Source of the DNA: Flavobacteriaceae bacterium CP2B
GTDB taxonomy: Bacteria > Bacteroidota > Bacteroidia > Flavobacteriales > Flavobacteriaceae
Reading direction: 5' to 3'
DNA: 64,000 nucleotides
Assembly (NCBI GenBank): GCA_001683825.1
Contig: LXTR01000063.1
Location: 62,001 to 126,000 of the forward strand
The notes beneath the pieces were generated by a model. It was not told the origin of the DNA. It saw only the letters and a list, made by a program, of their open reading frames with translations, and did no database searches. Below are positions 10,397-19,722 of this stretch, in pieces. A program made the position numbers and the translations under genes. Position 1 is the stretch's first letter. Every line of letters begins with the position of its first letter.

Positions 10397-11116
10397 TCAG
10401 GCATTAAAATACTTGCTGTTCCAGATAGCCGAATTAAAGTTTTTTCCAAGGGCAAATCCATAAAAAATAACCACGGCGGCAATGGATTTGAACATAAAGA
10501 AAAAAATGATCCAAAACTCCGCCGCGGAACCCGATTTGGAAAAAAGCCCATCGGGCACCATAAGCGTGGCCAGGTAACTCAAAAGAAGCACCAGGGCAGC
10601 GCGGTTTACAATGTTCTTAAAAGGCCACACCAACCATTTGCGCAACGGATGCAGGTCGTTCCCCCATTTATGGATCAGGTAGTAATACCCGTTGCCAATA
10701 GGCGCGAAAAGTATGGGGTCGTCCTTGTCTTCCAGTTTAAATAACCTGGAGGGGGCCAGGACCTTAAAACCTTTCAGTTCACACCCGTGTTCCTTTTCGA
10801 GTCGTTTGATCTCCGATAGCCCTTCGGGGGGGATCGCCCCCTTGAAAAATTTGGCATCCAAAAATCGCAGGCGGAAGTCGATACAAATCCCGCGTATTTG
10901 TTCCAAATGATATATGCGGGAACGCTCCAACAGATCAAATTCAAAACGGTTTTCGGCCTTGGAGGATGCACTAAGCAGGTTCTGCTGTATCCGCTGGTCG
11001 TGTTCAGTATCCCTTTGCAGAATAAGGGCGACTTCCTGTAGCAATTTTTCCTCCGGTAATCCTCGCGCCGAGGCCCTGGAGAGTTTGGCCTCGATATCGG
11101 TTCTCTTTAATAGCAT
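10397..11116 (-). CDS. Membrane protein of unknown function
   Basis: Protein of 239 residues. The N-terminal 150 residues are charged and helical, predicted cytoplasmic, and contain phrases such as GICIDFRLRFLDAKFFKG. Two hydrophobic segments follow (about 170-190, ALVLLLSYLATLMV; about 205-228, FWIIFFFMFKSIAAVVIFYG). It looks like a conserved flavobacterial inner-membrane protein, but I recognise no named family. It converges with the lipoprotein gene on its left; on its right a diverging FAS1 gene lies 207 bases away. Confidence 0.65.
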   Translation of the reverse strand: MLLKRTDIEAKLSRASARGLPEEKLLQEVALILQRDTEHDQRIQQNLLSASSKAENRFEFDLLERSRIYHLEQIRGICIDFRLRFLDAKFFKGAIPPEGLSEIKRLEKEHGCELKGFKVLAPSRLFKLEDKDDPILFAPIGNGYYYLIHKWGNDLHPLRKWLVWPFKNIVNRAALVLLLSYLATLMVPDGLFSKSGSAAEFWIIFFFMFKSIAAVVIFYGFALGKNFNSAIWNSKYFNA

Positions 11117-11323
11117 TCTTTTTCATTTTTAGCAATCCCCTCAAAAATAATCATTAAGACTCTGCAATCCAATTCCATAGAATGGATAAGAAATGTTAAT
11201 ATTTTGTTAAATAATTGAAAATAGCCCATGCCACCCCGGGGAGGGTGGGCTAATATTGTATATTGTCGATGAAATCTGACCGTTCGTCGGATCTCAAACT
11301 CCAAATTTTAGAAAGACCCACTT

Positions 11324-11869
11324 ATGGATTGCCTGGCAAACCCTTACACGCTTCTGCTCTTGTTTTTTACCAGCCTGGCCACGGCCCAGTACGCTCCTCC
11401 GTTATTGGACCACATAGGTCCCGATGGACGTTTGGCAGAGGGCCAAAACGAATCTTCCCAATACCAGACCCTGATGAAAGCCCTAAAAGCCACCGATTTA
11501 GCGGAATTGCTTGACAATGGCGGGAATTTTACCGTATTCGCCCCGTCTGACAAGGCGTTCCAGCGCTGGTCTGCAGAAAAGCTCTCAGGACTGATGCTCC
11601 CCGAAAACAGGGAGGAGCTCCGGGCCATGCTAAGTTACCATATCATCGCGGGGAAACTGACGGCCGCTTCCATTCTGAGGGCCCTCTGCAGGGGGATGGG
11701 TAGCGCGACCTTTACCACGGTGCAGGGGAATGAGATCCTCGCGAGCATGGAAGGTATCGATATTGTACTCACAGATTGCTCTGGAAATACTGCTCGTATT
11801 ACCACGGCGGATTCCGAGCGGCCCCATGGGGTGGTCCATGTCATAGACCGGGTAATATTGCCCCGTTAG
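11324..11869 (+). CDS. Secreted fasciclin (FAS1) domain protein
   Basis: Exported protein of 181 residues. Residues 1-22 form a signal peptide ending SLATAQ. One FAS1 domain follows (about 45-181), with the family phrases FTVFAPSDKAF, LSYHIIAGK and the closing GVVHVIDRVILP. FAS1 domains mediate adhesion or ligand binding in cell envelopes; the ligand is unknown. A GC hairpin (11860-11865 with 11875-11880) overlaps the stop codon and could help end transcripts between this gene and the convergent pheT. Confidence 0.85.
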   Translation: MDCLANPYTLLLLFFTSLATAQYAPPLLDHIGPDGRLAEGQNESSQYQTLMKALKATDLAELLDNGGNFTVFAPSDKAFQRWSAEKLSGLMLPENREELRAMLSYHIIAGKLTAASILRALCRGMGSATFTTVQGNEILASMEGIDIVLTDCSGNTARITTADSERPHGVVHVIDRVILPR

Positions 11870-11882
11870 CAAAGCGGGGCCC

Positions 11883-14309
11883 TTAGCGCAATTCTGCCCC
11901 CAGTTCGGTTTGGAATTGTAGTTGCAGGCGTTTCATCACCTTGTCTATCTGGGCATCGGTAAGCGTTTTCTTGAGGTCCTGCAGCAGGAAACTAACCGCG
12001 TAGGATTTTTTGTTTTCCGGGAGGTTTTTACCGGTATATACGTCAAACAGGTTTACCTTCTTCAGCAACTTCCTTTCGGTTTTAAACGCCAGGTCATGGA
12101 TTTGCCTGAAAGTTACCTGCTGGTCGATCAGCAGCGCAAAATCCCGCCTAACTTCCGGATATTTGGGAACTTCCCTGAAGATCATTTTGCTATCCGAAGC
12201 TTGCTGCACAAGGCCGGCCCAGTTAAATTCTGCGTAGAGCACCTCTGATTTAAGGTCGAATTTTTTCCCTATGTTTTTTTGAAGGACGCCAAATTCCACC
12301 AGGGGTACTTTTCCATGCATCGCGCCAAGTCCTTCTGAAAACAGTGGGTTGTCAGCAGGGGCCGATTGAAAATCGGAAATTCCAAGCCGCAGCAAAACCT
12401 GTTCTACAATGGCCTTGAAATAGAAAAAATCCGATTTTTGTTGCCCTGCCACCCAGCTTTCTTCCTTTCTATTCCCGGTCACCAGGATGCCCAGTTGTTT
12501 TTGCTCCCTAAAGGAGGCTCCTTCCTGCCGGTAGCTCGCCCCGAATTCGAACAACTTGAGGTTCTGTTTTTTCCTGTTGGCGTTATGCCGGGCAGATTCG
12601 AGCAGGGAACTCAAAAGCGATTGCCGCATGACGGATAACTCCGTGCTGAGCGGGTTCATGATACGCACGGGAACGCCCGCTCGTTCCGGATCCAGCAGTT
12701 CCTGGTACTCCGGATTGGTAAGGCTGTTGGAAAGCGTCTCAAAATAGCCCTGGGACACCAGCAGGTCGCCGATGATATTTTCCAAACGGTAATTCTCAAA
12801 TTTGGAGGTAACGGCCACCGAAGCGTGTAGCTTCTCCTTGGTCTCGATGTTGTTATACCCGTAAACTCTTAATATTTCTTCAATCACGTCTACCTCACGC
12901 TGAACGTCTATGCGGTAAAAAGGAATGATGAGGCCCAGCCCTGACTCCGTAACGTTTTTCACCTGGATATCAAGGGAGGCCAGGATGGATTTTATGGTAT
13001 CTTTCGGTATTTCCTGCCCGATCAGGTTGTTGATCTTTTCGAAGGTCAGGAAAACCTGGTAATCATCTTTTCGTTTGGGGTACAGGTCGACAATATCCGA
13101 ACTGATGTGCCCTCCTGTAAGGTCCCGGATGAGCAGCGCCGCCCGCTTCAGGGCGTATTCCACATTGTTGATATCCACCCCTCTTTCGAACCGGAAGGAG
13201 GCATCGGTATTCAAGCCGTGCCGCTTGGCGGTTTTGCGGATCGAGACCGGGTCGAAATAGGCACTTTCCAGGAAGATCGCCTTCGTATTTTCGGTGACGC
13301 CCGTATTGATCCCCCCAAAGATACCGGCGATGCACATGGGTTTTTCGGCGTCGCAGATCATCAGGTCTTCTTCATGCAACTTCCGCTCTTCTCCATCAAG
13401 GGTCATAAACCGGGTACCAGCAGGCACATTGCGCACGATGATCTTTTTCCCGTGGATACGGTCGGCATCAAAGGCATGCAGGGGCTGTCCCAGTTCGTGG
13501 AGCACGTAATTGGTGGCATCCACCACGTTATTGATGGGTTTAAGGCCGATGGCCTTTAAGCGGTTTTGCAGCCAGTAGGGGGATGGCTGTACAATCAGGT
13601 TGCTGATGGTAACACCGCAATAGCGGGGAGCCAGGGCGTTCTGTTCTACCTCTACATCTATTTTCAGCGAGCGGTTTTCCGTAGCGAAGTTGCTCACCGA
13701 AGGGGTATGGAGCTGGGCGTGTATTTTCCGTTGCAGGAGCCCGGCCTTCAGGTCGCGCGCGACCCCAAAATGGCTCATGGCATCTGCCCGGTTGGGCGTG
13801 AGGCCTATTTCGAAAACCTCGTCGGTTTCAATGTTAAATAGTTCGGAACAGGGGGTGCCGGGGGCAAGGTCGTCATCAAGGACCATGATCCCTTCGTGGC
13901 TTTCGCCAAGCCCTAATTCATCTTCGGCACAAATCATCCCATGGCTTTCCTCTCCACGGATTTTTCCTTTTTTGATGGTCCAGGCCTCTCCTTCGCTGGT
14001 ATACAGCCTGGTACCGATGGTAGCGACGGGAACTTTCTGGCCCACTGCTATATTGGGGGCCCCGCATACAATCTTCAATGGCTCGGCCGCCCCGATACCC
14101 ACAGTGGCAAGTTTTAGCTTGTCAGCGTTGGGGTGCTGGATGCACTCGAGCACATGGCCTACCACGACTCCTTTTAGCCCCCCTTTCACAGATTCAAAGG
14201 GCTCAATGCCCTCCACTTCCAGTCCGAGGTCCGTCAATAGCTCTGCGGTCCTGGAGGCTTCCCAATTGATGGGTACAAACTGCTTTAACCAGTTATAGGA
14301 AATATTCAT
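11883..14309 (-). CDS. pheT: Phenylalanyl-tRNA synthetase beta subunit
   Basis: 808-residue beta chain of the heterotetrameric enzyme that charges tRNA-Phe; the alpha chain gene (pheS) is not in this window. Domains in order: N-terminal MNISYNWLKQFV; tRNA-binding OB fold (about 40-150, with CIQHPNADKLKLATVG); B3/B4 editing domain (about 210-390); B5 DNA-binding-like domain; the catalytic-like core; and the C-terminal anticodon-binding FDX-ACB domain (about 710-808, VPKYPEVRRDFALLID). Full length for the family. The gene stands alone, convergent with the FAS1 gene. Confidence 0.97.
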   Translation of the reverse strand: MNISYNWLKQFVPINWEASRTAELLTDLGLEVEGIEPFESVKGGLKGVVVGHVLECIQHPNADKLKLATVGIGAAEPLKIVCGAPNIAVGQKVPVATIGTRLYTSEGEAWTIKKGKIRGEESHGMICAEDELGLGESHEGIMVLDDDLAPGTPCSELFNIETDEVFEIGLTPNRADAMSHFGVARDLKAGLLQRKIHAQLHTPSVSNFATENRSLKIDVEVEQNALAPRYCGVTISNLIVQPSPYWLQNRLKAIGLKPINNVVDATNYVLHELGQPLHAFDADRIHGKKIIVRNVPAGTRFMTLDGEERKLHEEDLMICDAEKPMCIAGIFGGINTGVTENTKAIFLESAYFDPVSIRKTAKRHGLNTDASFRFERGVDINNVEYALKRAALLIRDLTGGHISSDIVDLYPKRKDDYQVFLTFEKINNLIGQEIPKDTIKSILASLDIQVKNVTESGLGLIIPFYRIDVQREVDVIEEILRVYGYNNIETKEKLHASVAVTSKFENYRLENIIGDLLVSQGYFETLSNSLTNPEYQELLDPERAGVPVRIMNPLSTELSVMRQSLLSSLLESARHNANRKKQNLKLFEFGASYRQEGASFREQKQLGILVTGNRKEESWVAGQQKSDFFYFKAIVEQVLLRLGISDFQSAPADNPLFSEGLGAMHGKVPLVEFGVLQKNIGKKFDLKSEVLYAEFNWAGLVQQASDSKMIFREVPKYPEVRRDFALLIDQQVTFRQIHDLAFKTERKLLKKVNLFDVYTGKNLPENKKSYAVSFLLQDLKKTLTDAQIDKVMKRLQLQFQTELGAELR

Positions 14310-14327
14310 CGGTCAGATTTAATCGCC

Positions 14328-14335
14328 CAAAGATA
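14328..14335 (-). promoter_or_regulatory. -7 element for pheT
   Basis: On the minus strand these bases read TATCTTTG, a full TAnnTTTG match. The pheT ATG lies 18 bases downstream. No good -33 element was found. Confidence 0.5.
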
Positions 14336-14361
14336 AGACAATGAGGAGAACCATTCAACAA

Positions 14362-14388
14362 GCCCCGCGTTTAAAGGGGGCATTTTTT
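14362..14388 (+). terminator. Orphan rho-independent terminator
   Basis: GCCCC (14362-14366) pairs with GGGGC (14377-14381) and is followed by ATTTTTT. The hairpin works in the plus direction, yet no plus-strand gene ends just before it. It precedes the TlpA-like gene at 14433, so it might stop read-through or end a short leader RNA. Confidence 0.45.
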
Positions 14389-14432
14389 ATTCATGGAATT
14401 ATGTTGTTATTTCGTTGGCTTGTTAAAAGAAG

Positions 14433-15659
14433 ATGACTATGAAAAAATGGCTATTCTGGGCAGGCCTTCCTTTTTTATGGGGATCGTGTTCCCCTGCCGG
14501 GACACAGGCTCCCCGGACAGGGAAATGGCACGCCCAACTGGAGGTTATGGACGGGCGGAAACTGCCCTTTACCTTTATGCTTGGTAAACAAGAGGGCACT
14601 TACCGCATGGAGGTTTTCAATGCTGGGGAAGTGGTGTCTATTGACGAGATCCGCATGGAACGGGATTCCATCCATATCTATATGCCTGTTTTTGAGGGGT
14701 ATATTTCCGCTAGGTCCAGCGGTGAGGAACTCCGGGGCCGTTTCCGGATTGAAAGCCTGGACAGGTCGGTTCCCTTTATGGCCAGGTATGGTGAGCGGCC
14801 GCGTTTTTTGGTGGGGCCTGCCCCCCTGGTGGATTTAAGTGGCGCCTGGGAAGTGGTCTTCAGCCCGGGCACGGCAGACGAATATCCGGCCAAGGGCATT
14901 TTCAGGCAGGAAGGCGACCAGCTCAGCGGGACGTTCAGGACCACCACCGGAGATTACCGGTACCTGCAAGGAGTTGTCACGGGCGATTCCCTCAAGCTCT
15001 CCACCTTTGACGGGGCCCATGCCTTCCTTTTCCTGGCAGGGATGGCCGACAGCGTGATGCGCGGCACTTTTTATTCGGGAAACCATTTCAAAGAACCTTT
15101 TGTGGGCCGCAGGAGCCCTGATTACCAGCTCCCGGATGCCCGTACGCTCACCTACCTGAAACCCGGATACGACCAATTGGAGTTTGAATTCCCGGGTCCT
15201 GACGGGGCCCTGGTATCCCTGCGGGATCAGCGGTTCAACAGGAAGGCCGTGGTGGTGCAGATCATGGGCACCTGGTGCCCAAATTGCCTTGACGAGACCC
15301 GTTTCCTCACAGACTATATGGCACTGGAGGATACTGCGGACCTGGAGGTGGTCGCCCTGGCCTTTGAATATGCCAGGACCCGGGAAGCGGCATTTTCAAG
15401 GATCCGAAGGCTACGTGAGCGGTTGGGGATGGAGTACCCGATATTGCTGGCGCAGTACGGGAGTTCCGATAAACTTCTGGCCCAGGAAAAACTACCCATG
15501 CTCAACCAGCTGATTTCGTATCCCACAACCCTTTTTATCGATAAGGAAAAGAACGTACGTGCCATTCATACGGGGTTCAACGGGCCGGCCACGGGAGCCC
15601 CGTACGAGGCCTTTAAAAGGCAATTTGACTCTCTGGTGCGTGTGTTGCAGGCAGAATAA
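14433..15659 (+). CDS. TlpA/ResA-type thioredoxin-like lipoprotein
   Basis: Predicted lipoprotein of 408 residues (406 if the second Met at 14439 is used). The lipobox is LWGSC. A long beta-rich N-terminal part (about 30-265) is followed by a thioredoxin fold (about 270-405) with the active-site motif GTWCPNC, so thiol-disulfide chemistry in the periplasm is likely. Closing phrases SYPTTLFIDKEKNVR match the cis-Pro region. Unlike the similar gene at 5991-7373 it keeps the CxxC. Partner substrates (cytochromes, stress response) cannot be inferred. Confidence 0.85.
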   Translation: MTMKKWLFWAGLPFLWGSCSPAGTQAPRTGKWHAQLEVMDGRKLPFTFMLGKQEGTYRMEVFNAGEVVSIDEIRMERDSIHIYMPVFEGYISARSSGEELRGRFRIESLDRSVPFMARYGERPRFLVGPAPLVDLSGAWEVVFSPGTADEYPAKGIFRQEGDQLSGTFRTTTGDYRYLQGVVTGDSLKLSTFDGAHAFLFLAGMADSVMRGTFYSGNHFKEPFVGRRSPDYQLPDARTLTYLKPGYDQLEFEFPGPDGALVSLRDQRFNRKAVVVQIMGTWCPNCLDETRFLTDYMALEDTADLEVVALAFEYARTREAAFSRIRRLRERLGMEYPILLAQYGSSDKLLAQEKLPMLNQLISYPTTLFIDKEKNVRAIHTGFNGPATGAPYEAFKRQFDSLVRVLQAE

Positions 15660-15660
15660 A

Positions 15661-15693
15661 AAAGCCCCCTGCAACAGCAAGAGGCCTTTCTGG
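15661..15693 (+). terminator. Possible terminator after the TlpA-like gene
   Basis: An imperfect hairpin follows the stop: an A-rich start and GCCCCCTGC pairing with GCAAGAGGC, then CTTTCT. It lies between convergent genes. The stem has mismatches, so this is tentative. Confidence 0.3.
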
Positions 15694-15717
15694 GTGTTGA
15701 AATAAAAATGAAAATGG

Positions 15718-16836
15718 TCAGATGATCGTGGATTTCCCCAATCCAATGTTTTCTTTGTTGATGTTGAAGAGTTCGTCGGAATCTACCACCTTATTCGCTA
15801 TAAATTCGCCCACGTGCTCCGTACTGTACTTGCTTTTCGGTTCCAGGTCGGGGGTAACAATATGATTTTTCATGGCCTGGTAGACGGCGATCACGATGGC
15901 CCGTGTTTCTTCTTTTAAGCCAAAGTGTTCCATCATCATGGCTGCTGATAGGATTGAGGCTATGGGGTTGGCAATGTTTTTTCCCTTGGCCTGTGGGTAC
16001 GATCCGTGGATGGGTTCGAACATGGCATATTTTTCGCCCACCGAGGCGGAGGGTAACAGCCCGATAGAGCCCCCCAGGGCGCTTCCCACATCGGAAAGGA
16101 GGTCGCCAAACATGTTCTCGGTCAGCATCACGTCGAACTGGCTGGGGTTAAGAACCATTTGCATGGCGGCATTGTCTATATACATGAACTCCAGTTGCAC
16201 TTCCGGATAACTTTCACCGATGCGCCCCACTACCTTGCGCCAGAGACGGGAAGTTTCCAGTACATTGGCCTTGTCGACCATGGTAAGCTTCTTCCTTCGG
16301 TTTTTGGCGGCTTTAAAGGCGAGGTGGGCAATCCGGCTGATTTCGTGTTCTGAGTACTCGCAGGTATCCAAAGCCCGGCTGCCGTCATCGCTCAGTTTTT
16401 TGTCGCCAAAATAGATGCCTCCGGTAAGCTCCCGGTAAATCACCATATCCGTACCGGTGAGGACGTGCTTTTTGAGGGGGGAGAGGTCCATAATGGTCGG
16501 AAAGACCTTAATTGGGCGGATGTTGCTGAAAAGCCCCAGCTCATGGCGCAGCTGTAACAAGCCTTGTTCGGGCCGTATCCTGGCATCGGGGTCATTGTCG
16601 TACCTGGGGTCGCCAATGGCACCAAACAGGATGGCATCAGACTGTTTGCAGAGTTTCAGGGTATTGTCGGGGAGCGGGTTGCCACTCCTTTGGATCGCCA
16701 CGGCGCCTATAGGGGCTTCCGTAAAACGAAACCTGTGCCCAAAATTCTCCTCGACGGCCTGCAGGCATTTAACGGCCTGGGCCGTTACCTCCGGACCTAT
16801 CCCATCTCCGGGCAACAGGGCGATTTTGAGGTTCAT
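15718..16836 (-). CDS. leuB: 3-isopropylmalate dehydrogenase
   Basis: Cytoplasmic NAD-dependent enzyme of leucine synthesis, 372 residues; it oxidises and decarboxylates 3-isopropylmalate. Family marks: LLPGDGIGPEV at the start, ELTGGIYFG near 135, TENMFGDLLSDVG (metal-binding Asp residues) and EPIHGSYP near 280. Its ATG overlaps the stop of leuA by one base (TGATG), showing a leuA-leuB operon. The isopropylmalate isomerase genes leuC and leuD are not in this window. Confidence 0.96.
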   Translation of the reverse strand: MNLKIALLPGDGIGPEVTAQAVKCLQAVEENFGHRFRFTEAPIGAVAIQRSGNPLPDNTLKLCKQSDAILFGAIGDPRYDNDPDARIRPEQGLLQLRHELGLFSNIRPIKVFPTIMDLSPLKKHVLTGTDMVIYRELTGGIYFGDKKLSDDGSRALDTCEYSEHEISRIAHLAFKAAKNRRKKLTMVDKANVLETSRLWRKVVGRIGESYPEVQLEFMYIDNAAMQMVLNPSQFDVMLTENMFGDLLSDVGSALGGSIGLLPSASVGEKYAMFEPIHGSYPQAKGKNIANPIASILSAAMMMEHFGLKEETRAIVIAVYQAMKNHIVTPDLEPKSKYSTEHVGEFIANKVVDSDELFNINKENIGLGKSTII

Positions 16837-18008
16837 CAGGCGAGGCTTTCGAGGTTGACGTTGCTGGACTCGATGATTTCATGGATATCCTCATCCAGGA
16901 TTTCTTTTTTGACGTCGGCGAATTTGAGGAATTCCTCATACACCTTGTCCAGTTGTACCTTGGTGAGTTCGTACCCTACTTTTTTGGCGCGGTAGGCGAG
17001 GGCTGCCCTGCCGCTCCTGGCGGTAAGGACAATGGAAGATTCTGTAACACCTACATCCTCCGGGTCTATAATTTCATAGGTCTCCCGCTTTTTGATCACA
17101 CCGTCCTGGTGGATGCCCGAACTATGTGCAAAGGCATTAGACCCCACGATTGCTTTGTTGGGTTGTACCGGCATCCCCATTTTTTGCGAGACCATCTGGC
17201 TGGTGCTGTAAAGCAGTTTGCTGTTGATATTGGTGTCCAGGTTCAGGTGGGGGTGTTGCCGCAGGATCATCACTACTTCTTCCAGGGAGGTGTTCCCGGC
17301 CCGCTCGCCAATGCCGTTGATGGTACATTCAATCTGGCGGGCACCGTTGATCACCCCGGCAATGGAATTGGCCGTAGCGAGCCCAAGGTCGTTGTGGCAA
17401 TGGCAAGAGAGGACGGCTTTATCGATCCCTTTGACGTTCTCCCTGAGGTATTTCATCTTGGCTCCGTATTCTTCAGGCAGGCAATAACCAGTGGTGTCGG
17501 GGATATTCAATACGGTGGCCCCGGCCTTGATGACCGCTTCACATACCCGTGCCAGGTATTCATTATCGGTACGCCCGGCATCTTCGGCATAGAATTCAAC
17601 ATCCTCCACAAAGGTCTTGGCATAGGCCACTGCCTCTACGGCCCTTTCGATAATCTTCTCACGGGTAGAGTTGAATTTGAACTGGATATGGGAATCTGAA
17701 GTACCGATGCCCGTATGGATTCTGGGTCTTTTTGCTTTTTTCAGGGCCTGGGCGGCCACCTCAATATCTTTTTTGACAGCCCGGGTAAGCCCGCAGACCC
17801 TGGCGTACTTTACGATCGCGGCGATTTCCTCCACCGATGCAAAATCCCCGGGGCTGGAAATGGGAAATCCGGCTTCTATTATGTCCACACCCAGCTGGTC
17901 GAGCCTTTCGGCTATGACCAGCTTCTGCTTTGTATCAAGTTTACACCCAGGAACCTGTTCCCCATCCCGCAGTGTAGTATCAAAAATATCTACCTTATCT
18001 TTACTCAT
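16836..18008 (-). CDS. leuA: 2-isopropylmalate synthase, short form without regulatory domain
   Basis: Enzyme of 390 residues that condenses acetyl-CoA with 2-oxoisovalerate, the first committed step to leucine. It has the [12 protein letters not shown] signature at 10-21, [11 protein letters not shown] with the metal-binding His pair and [14 protein letters not shown]. At 390 residues it ends after the catalytic barrel and linker; the C-terminal leucine-binding domain of the about 520-residue enzymes is missing. Leucine feedback through that domain is therefore not expected. Short forms are usual in flavobacteria. First gene of the leuA-leuB operon. Confidence 0.92.
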   Translation of the reverse strand: MSKDKVDIFDTTLRDGEQVPGCKLDTKQKLVIAERLDQLGVDIIEAGFPISSPGDFASVEEIAAIVKYARVCGLTRAVKKDIEVAAQALKKAKRPRIHTGIGTSDSHIQFKFNSTREKIIERAVEAVAYAKTFVEDVEFYAEDAGRTDNEYLARVCEAVIKAGATVLNIPDTTGYCLPEEYGAKMKYLRENVKGIDKAVLSCHCHNDLGLATANSIAGVINGARQIECTINGIGERAGNTSLEEVVMILRQHPHLNLDTNINSKLLYSTSQMVSQKMGMPVQPNKAIVGSNAFAHSSGIHQDGVIKKRETYEIIDPEDVGVTESSIVLTARSGRAALAYRAKKVGYELTKVQLDKVYEEFLKFADVKKEILDEDIHEIIESSNVNLESLA

Positions 18009-18076
18009 CTTTATTTCATACTTTTAATTCACCCAATTACGAATATAGGGTGGCTTTTAGACCCTTAGGGAAGTAG

Positions 18077-18109
18077 AAAAAAAGCATTTACAACGTTAAC
18101 AGTTAATGC
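18077..18109 (-). promoter_or_regulatory. Hairpin and T-run ahead of leuA, possible attenuator
   Basis: On the minus strand GCATT (18109-18105) pairs with AATGC (18088-18084) and is followed by seven Ts, about 70 bases before the leuA ATG. A tiny frame ATG-CTG-CAT-TAA (Met-Leu-His) overlaps the left arm. The stem is only five pairs plus two, so the attenuator idea is weak. Confidence 0.25.
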
Positions 18110-18158
18110 AGCATACGTAAATAGCTGTCTTACAAATGATTAAATTACTTTTTTTACG

Positions 18159-19703
18159 ATGACAAGTGCCCCCAAAGACGCGTTGTACGTATTGATAAAA
18201 TCCCTGTCAAAATCGGAGAAACGGCAATTCAAACTGTATGTCGGTCGACTTGGAGTAAATACCGATGCCAAATTTTTGGCCCTGTTCAACCTCTTGGACA
18301 AGATGAAAACCTATGACGAAAAGGCCATCCTGGACAGCGGTATCGTCAAAAAGACCCAACTTTCTAACCTGAAGGCCCACCTGTATAAGCAAATTCTGGT
18401 CAGCCTGCGCCTCAATCCCGTAAACCAGACGATACGGTTACAGATCAGGGAACAGCTCGATTTTGCCACCATCCTCTACCAAAAGGGCCTTTACAAGCAA
18501 AGCCTGAAGATCCTTGACAAGGTCAAGGGGGTCGCCATAGAGAACGAGGAAAAGAACATCGCCTACGAGATCGTGGAACTGGAAAAGATCATAGAGACCC
18601 AATACATTACCCGCAGTATTCCCGACCGGGCAGACGAGTTGGCCATACAGGCGAAGGAGTTGTCGGCCCAAAACGTCATGACCAGCAAACTCTCTAACCT
18701 TTCCCTGCAGTTGTACGGCATGATGCTGAAAGTTGGCTATGTGCGCAATGACGATGACTATCAGGAGGTGAAAACCTATTTTGAATCGCACCTTCCCAAA
18801 TACCAAATAGACGAACTGGGGTTCCGGGAAAAGTTATGGCTGTACAAGGCCCACCTCTGGTACAGTTTCCTGGTACAGGACTTCCTGTCCTGCTATAAAT
18901 ACGCCAGCAAATGGGTTGACCTCTTTTACGAAAACGAGGAAATGATCTACCTCAACCCGGTATTCTTCCTCAAAGGCAACCATTATTTGCTGGAATCGCT
19001 CTTCTTTGTGAAATACAGTTCGCAATTCAAGACAACCCTGGAGAAACTGGAAAACATCCTGGAAAGCAAACAATTTCCAAAGAACGACAACATTAGCTCC
19101 CTGGCCTTCCTCTATACCAATTTCAACAAACTCAACCTTCATTTCCTGGAGGGCACATTTGACAAGGGCCTGTACCTGGTCAAGATTATCGAGTATGGCA
19201 TTGGCAAGCACCGCGACCGGATCGATGAGCACCATATCATGGTGTTTTACTACAAAATAGCCTGCCTTTACTTTGGGGTGGGCGATAATAAGAAGTGCAT
19301 CTTCTACCTGAAGAAGATCATCAACAACAAGAACCTTAAAATGCGGGAAGACCTCATGTGCTTTGCCCGGGTGCTCAGCCTGGTGGCCCATTATGAGGCT
19401 GGGATGGACTACCATCTGGAGGTGCAGCTTAAAAGCACCTACAAATTCTTACTAAAGATGAACGAGTTGCACGCCGTGCAGAAGGAGATGATCAAATTCC
19501 TGCGCAACCTGGGGAATATCTACCCGCACGAATTGAGGAACGAATTCCGAAAGCTATACGACCAGCTCAAGAAATACGAAAACCATCCTTACGAAAAAAG
19601 GGCGTTCTTATACCTGGACATACTTTCATGGCTCGAAAGCCATCTCGAAAACAAACCTGTCGGCCAGATCATCCGGGAAAAGGCCATGGCTGTTAGCCGT
19701 TAA
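18159..19703 (+). CDS. Conserved helical protein of unknown function
   Basis: Soluble protein of 514 residues, almost entirely alpha-helical with TPR-like spacing (for example GLYKQSLKILDKVKG and NNKKCIFYLKKIINN). No signal peptide or membrane segment. It begins MTSAPKDALYVLIKSLSKSE, with a conserved SLSKSEKRQF phrase near residue 16 that I associate with a flavobacterial family of unknown role. It diverges from leuA across a 150-base gap. A scaffold or regulatory role is possible but unproven. Confidence 0.7.
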   Translation: MTSAPKDALYVLIKSLSKSEKRQFKLYVGRLGVNTDAKFLALFNLLDKMKTYDEKAILDSGIVKKTQLSNLKAHLYKQILVSLRLNPVNQTIRLQIREQLDFATILYQKGLYKQSLKILDKVKGVAIENEEKNIAYEIVELEKIIETQYITRSIPDRADELAIQAKELSAQNVMTSKLSNLSLQLYGMMLKVGYVRNDDDYQEVKTYFESHLPKYQIDELGFREKLWLYKAHLWYSFLVQDFLSCYKYASKWVDLFYENEEMIYLNPVFFLKGNHYLLESLFFVKYSSQFKTTLEKLENILESKQFPKNDNISSLAFLYTNFNKLNLHFLEGTFDKGLYLVKIIEYGIGKHRDRIDEHHIMVFYYKIACLYFGVGDNKKCIFYLKKIINNKNLKMREDLMCFARVLSLVAHYEAGMDYHLEVQLKSTYKFLLKMNELHAVQKEMIKFLRNLGNIYPHELRNEFRKLYDQLKKYENHPYEKRAFLYLDILSWLESHLENKPVGQIIREKAMAVSR

Positions 19704-19722
19704 ACACCATCATGCTGTGGCC

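Noticed and set aside
11860-11880. GC hairpin at the end of the FAS1 gene as a terminator
   Set aside because: The six-pair stem overlaps the stop codon and has no U-tract in either direction, so it is only mentioned in the gene entry.
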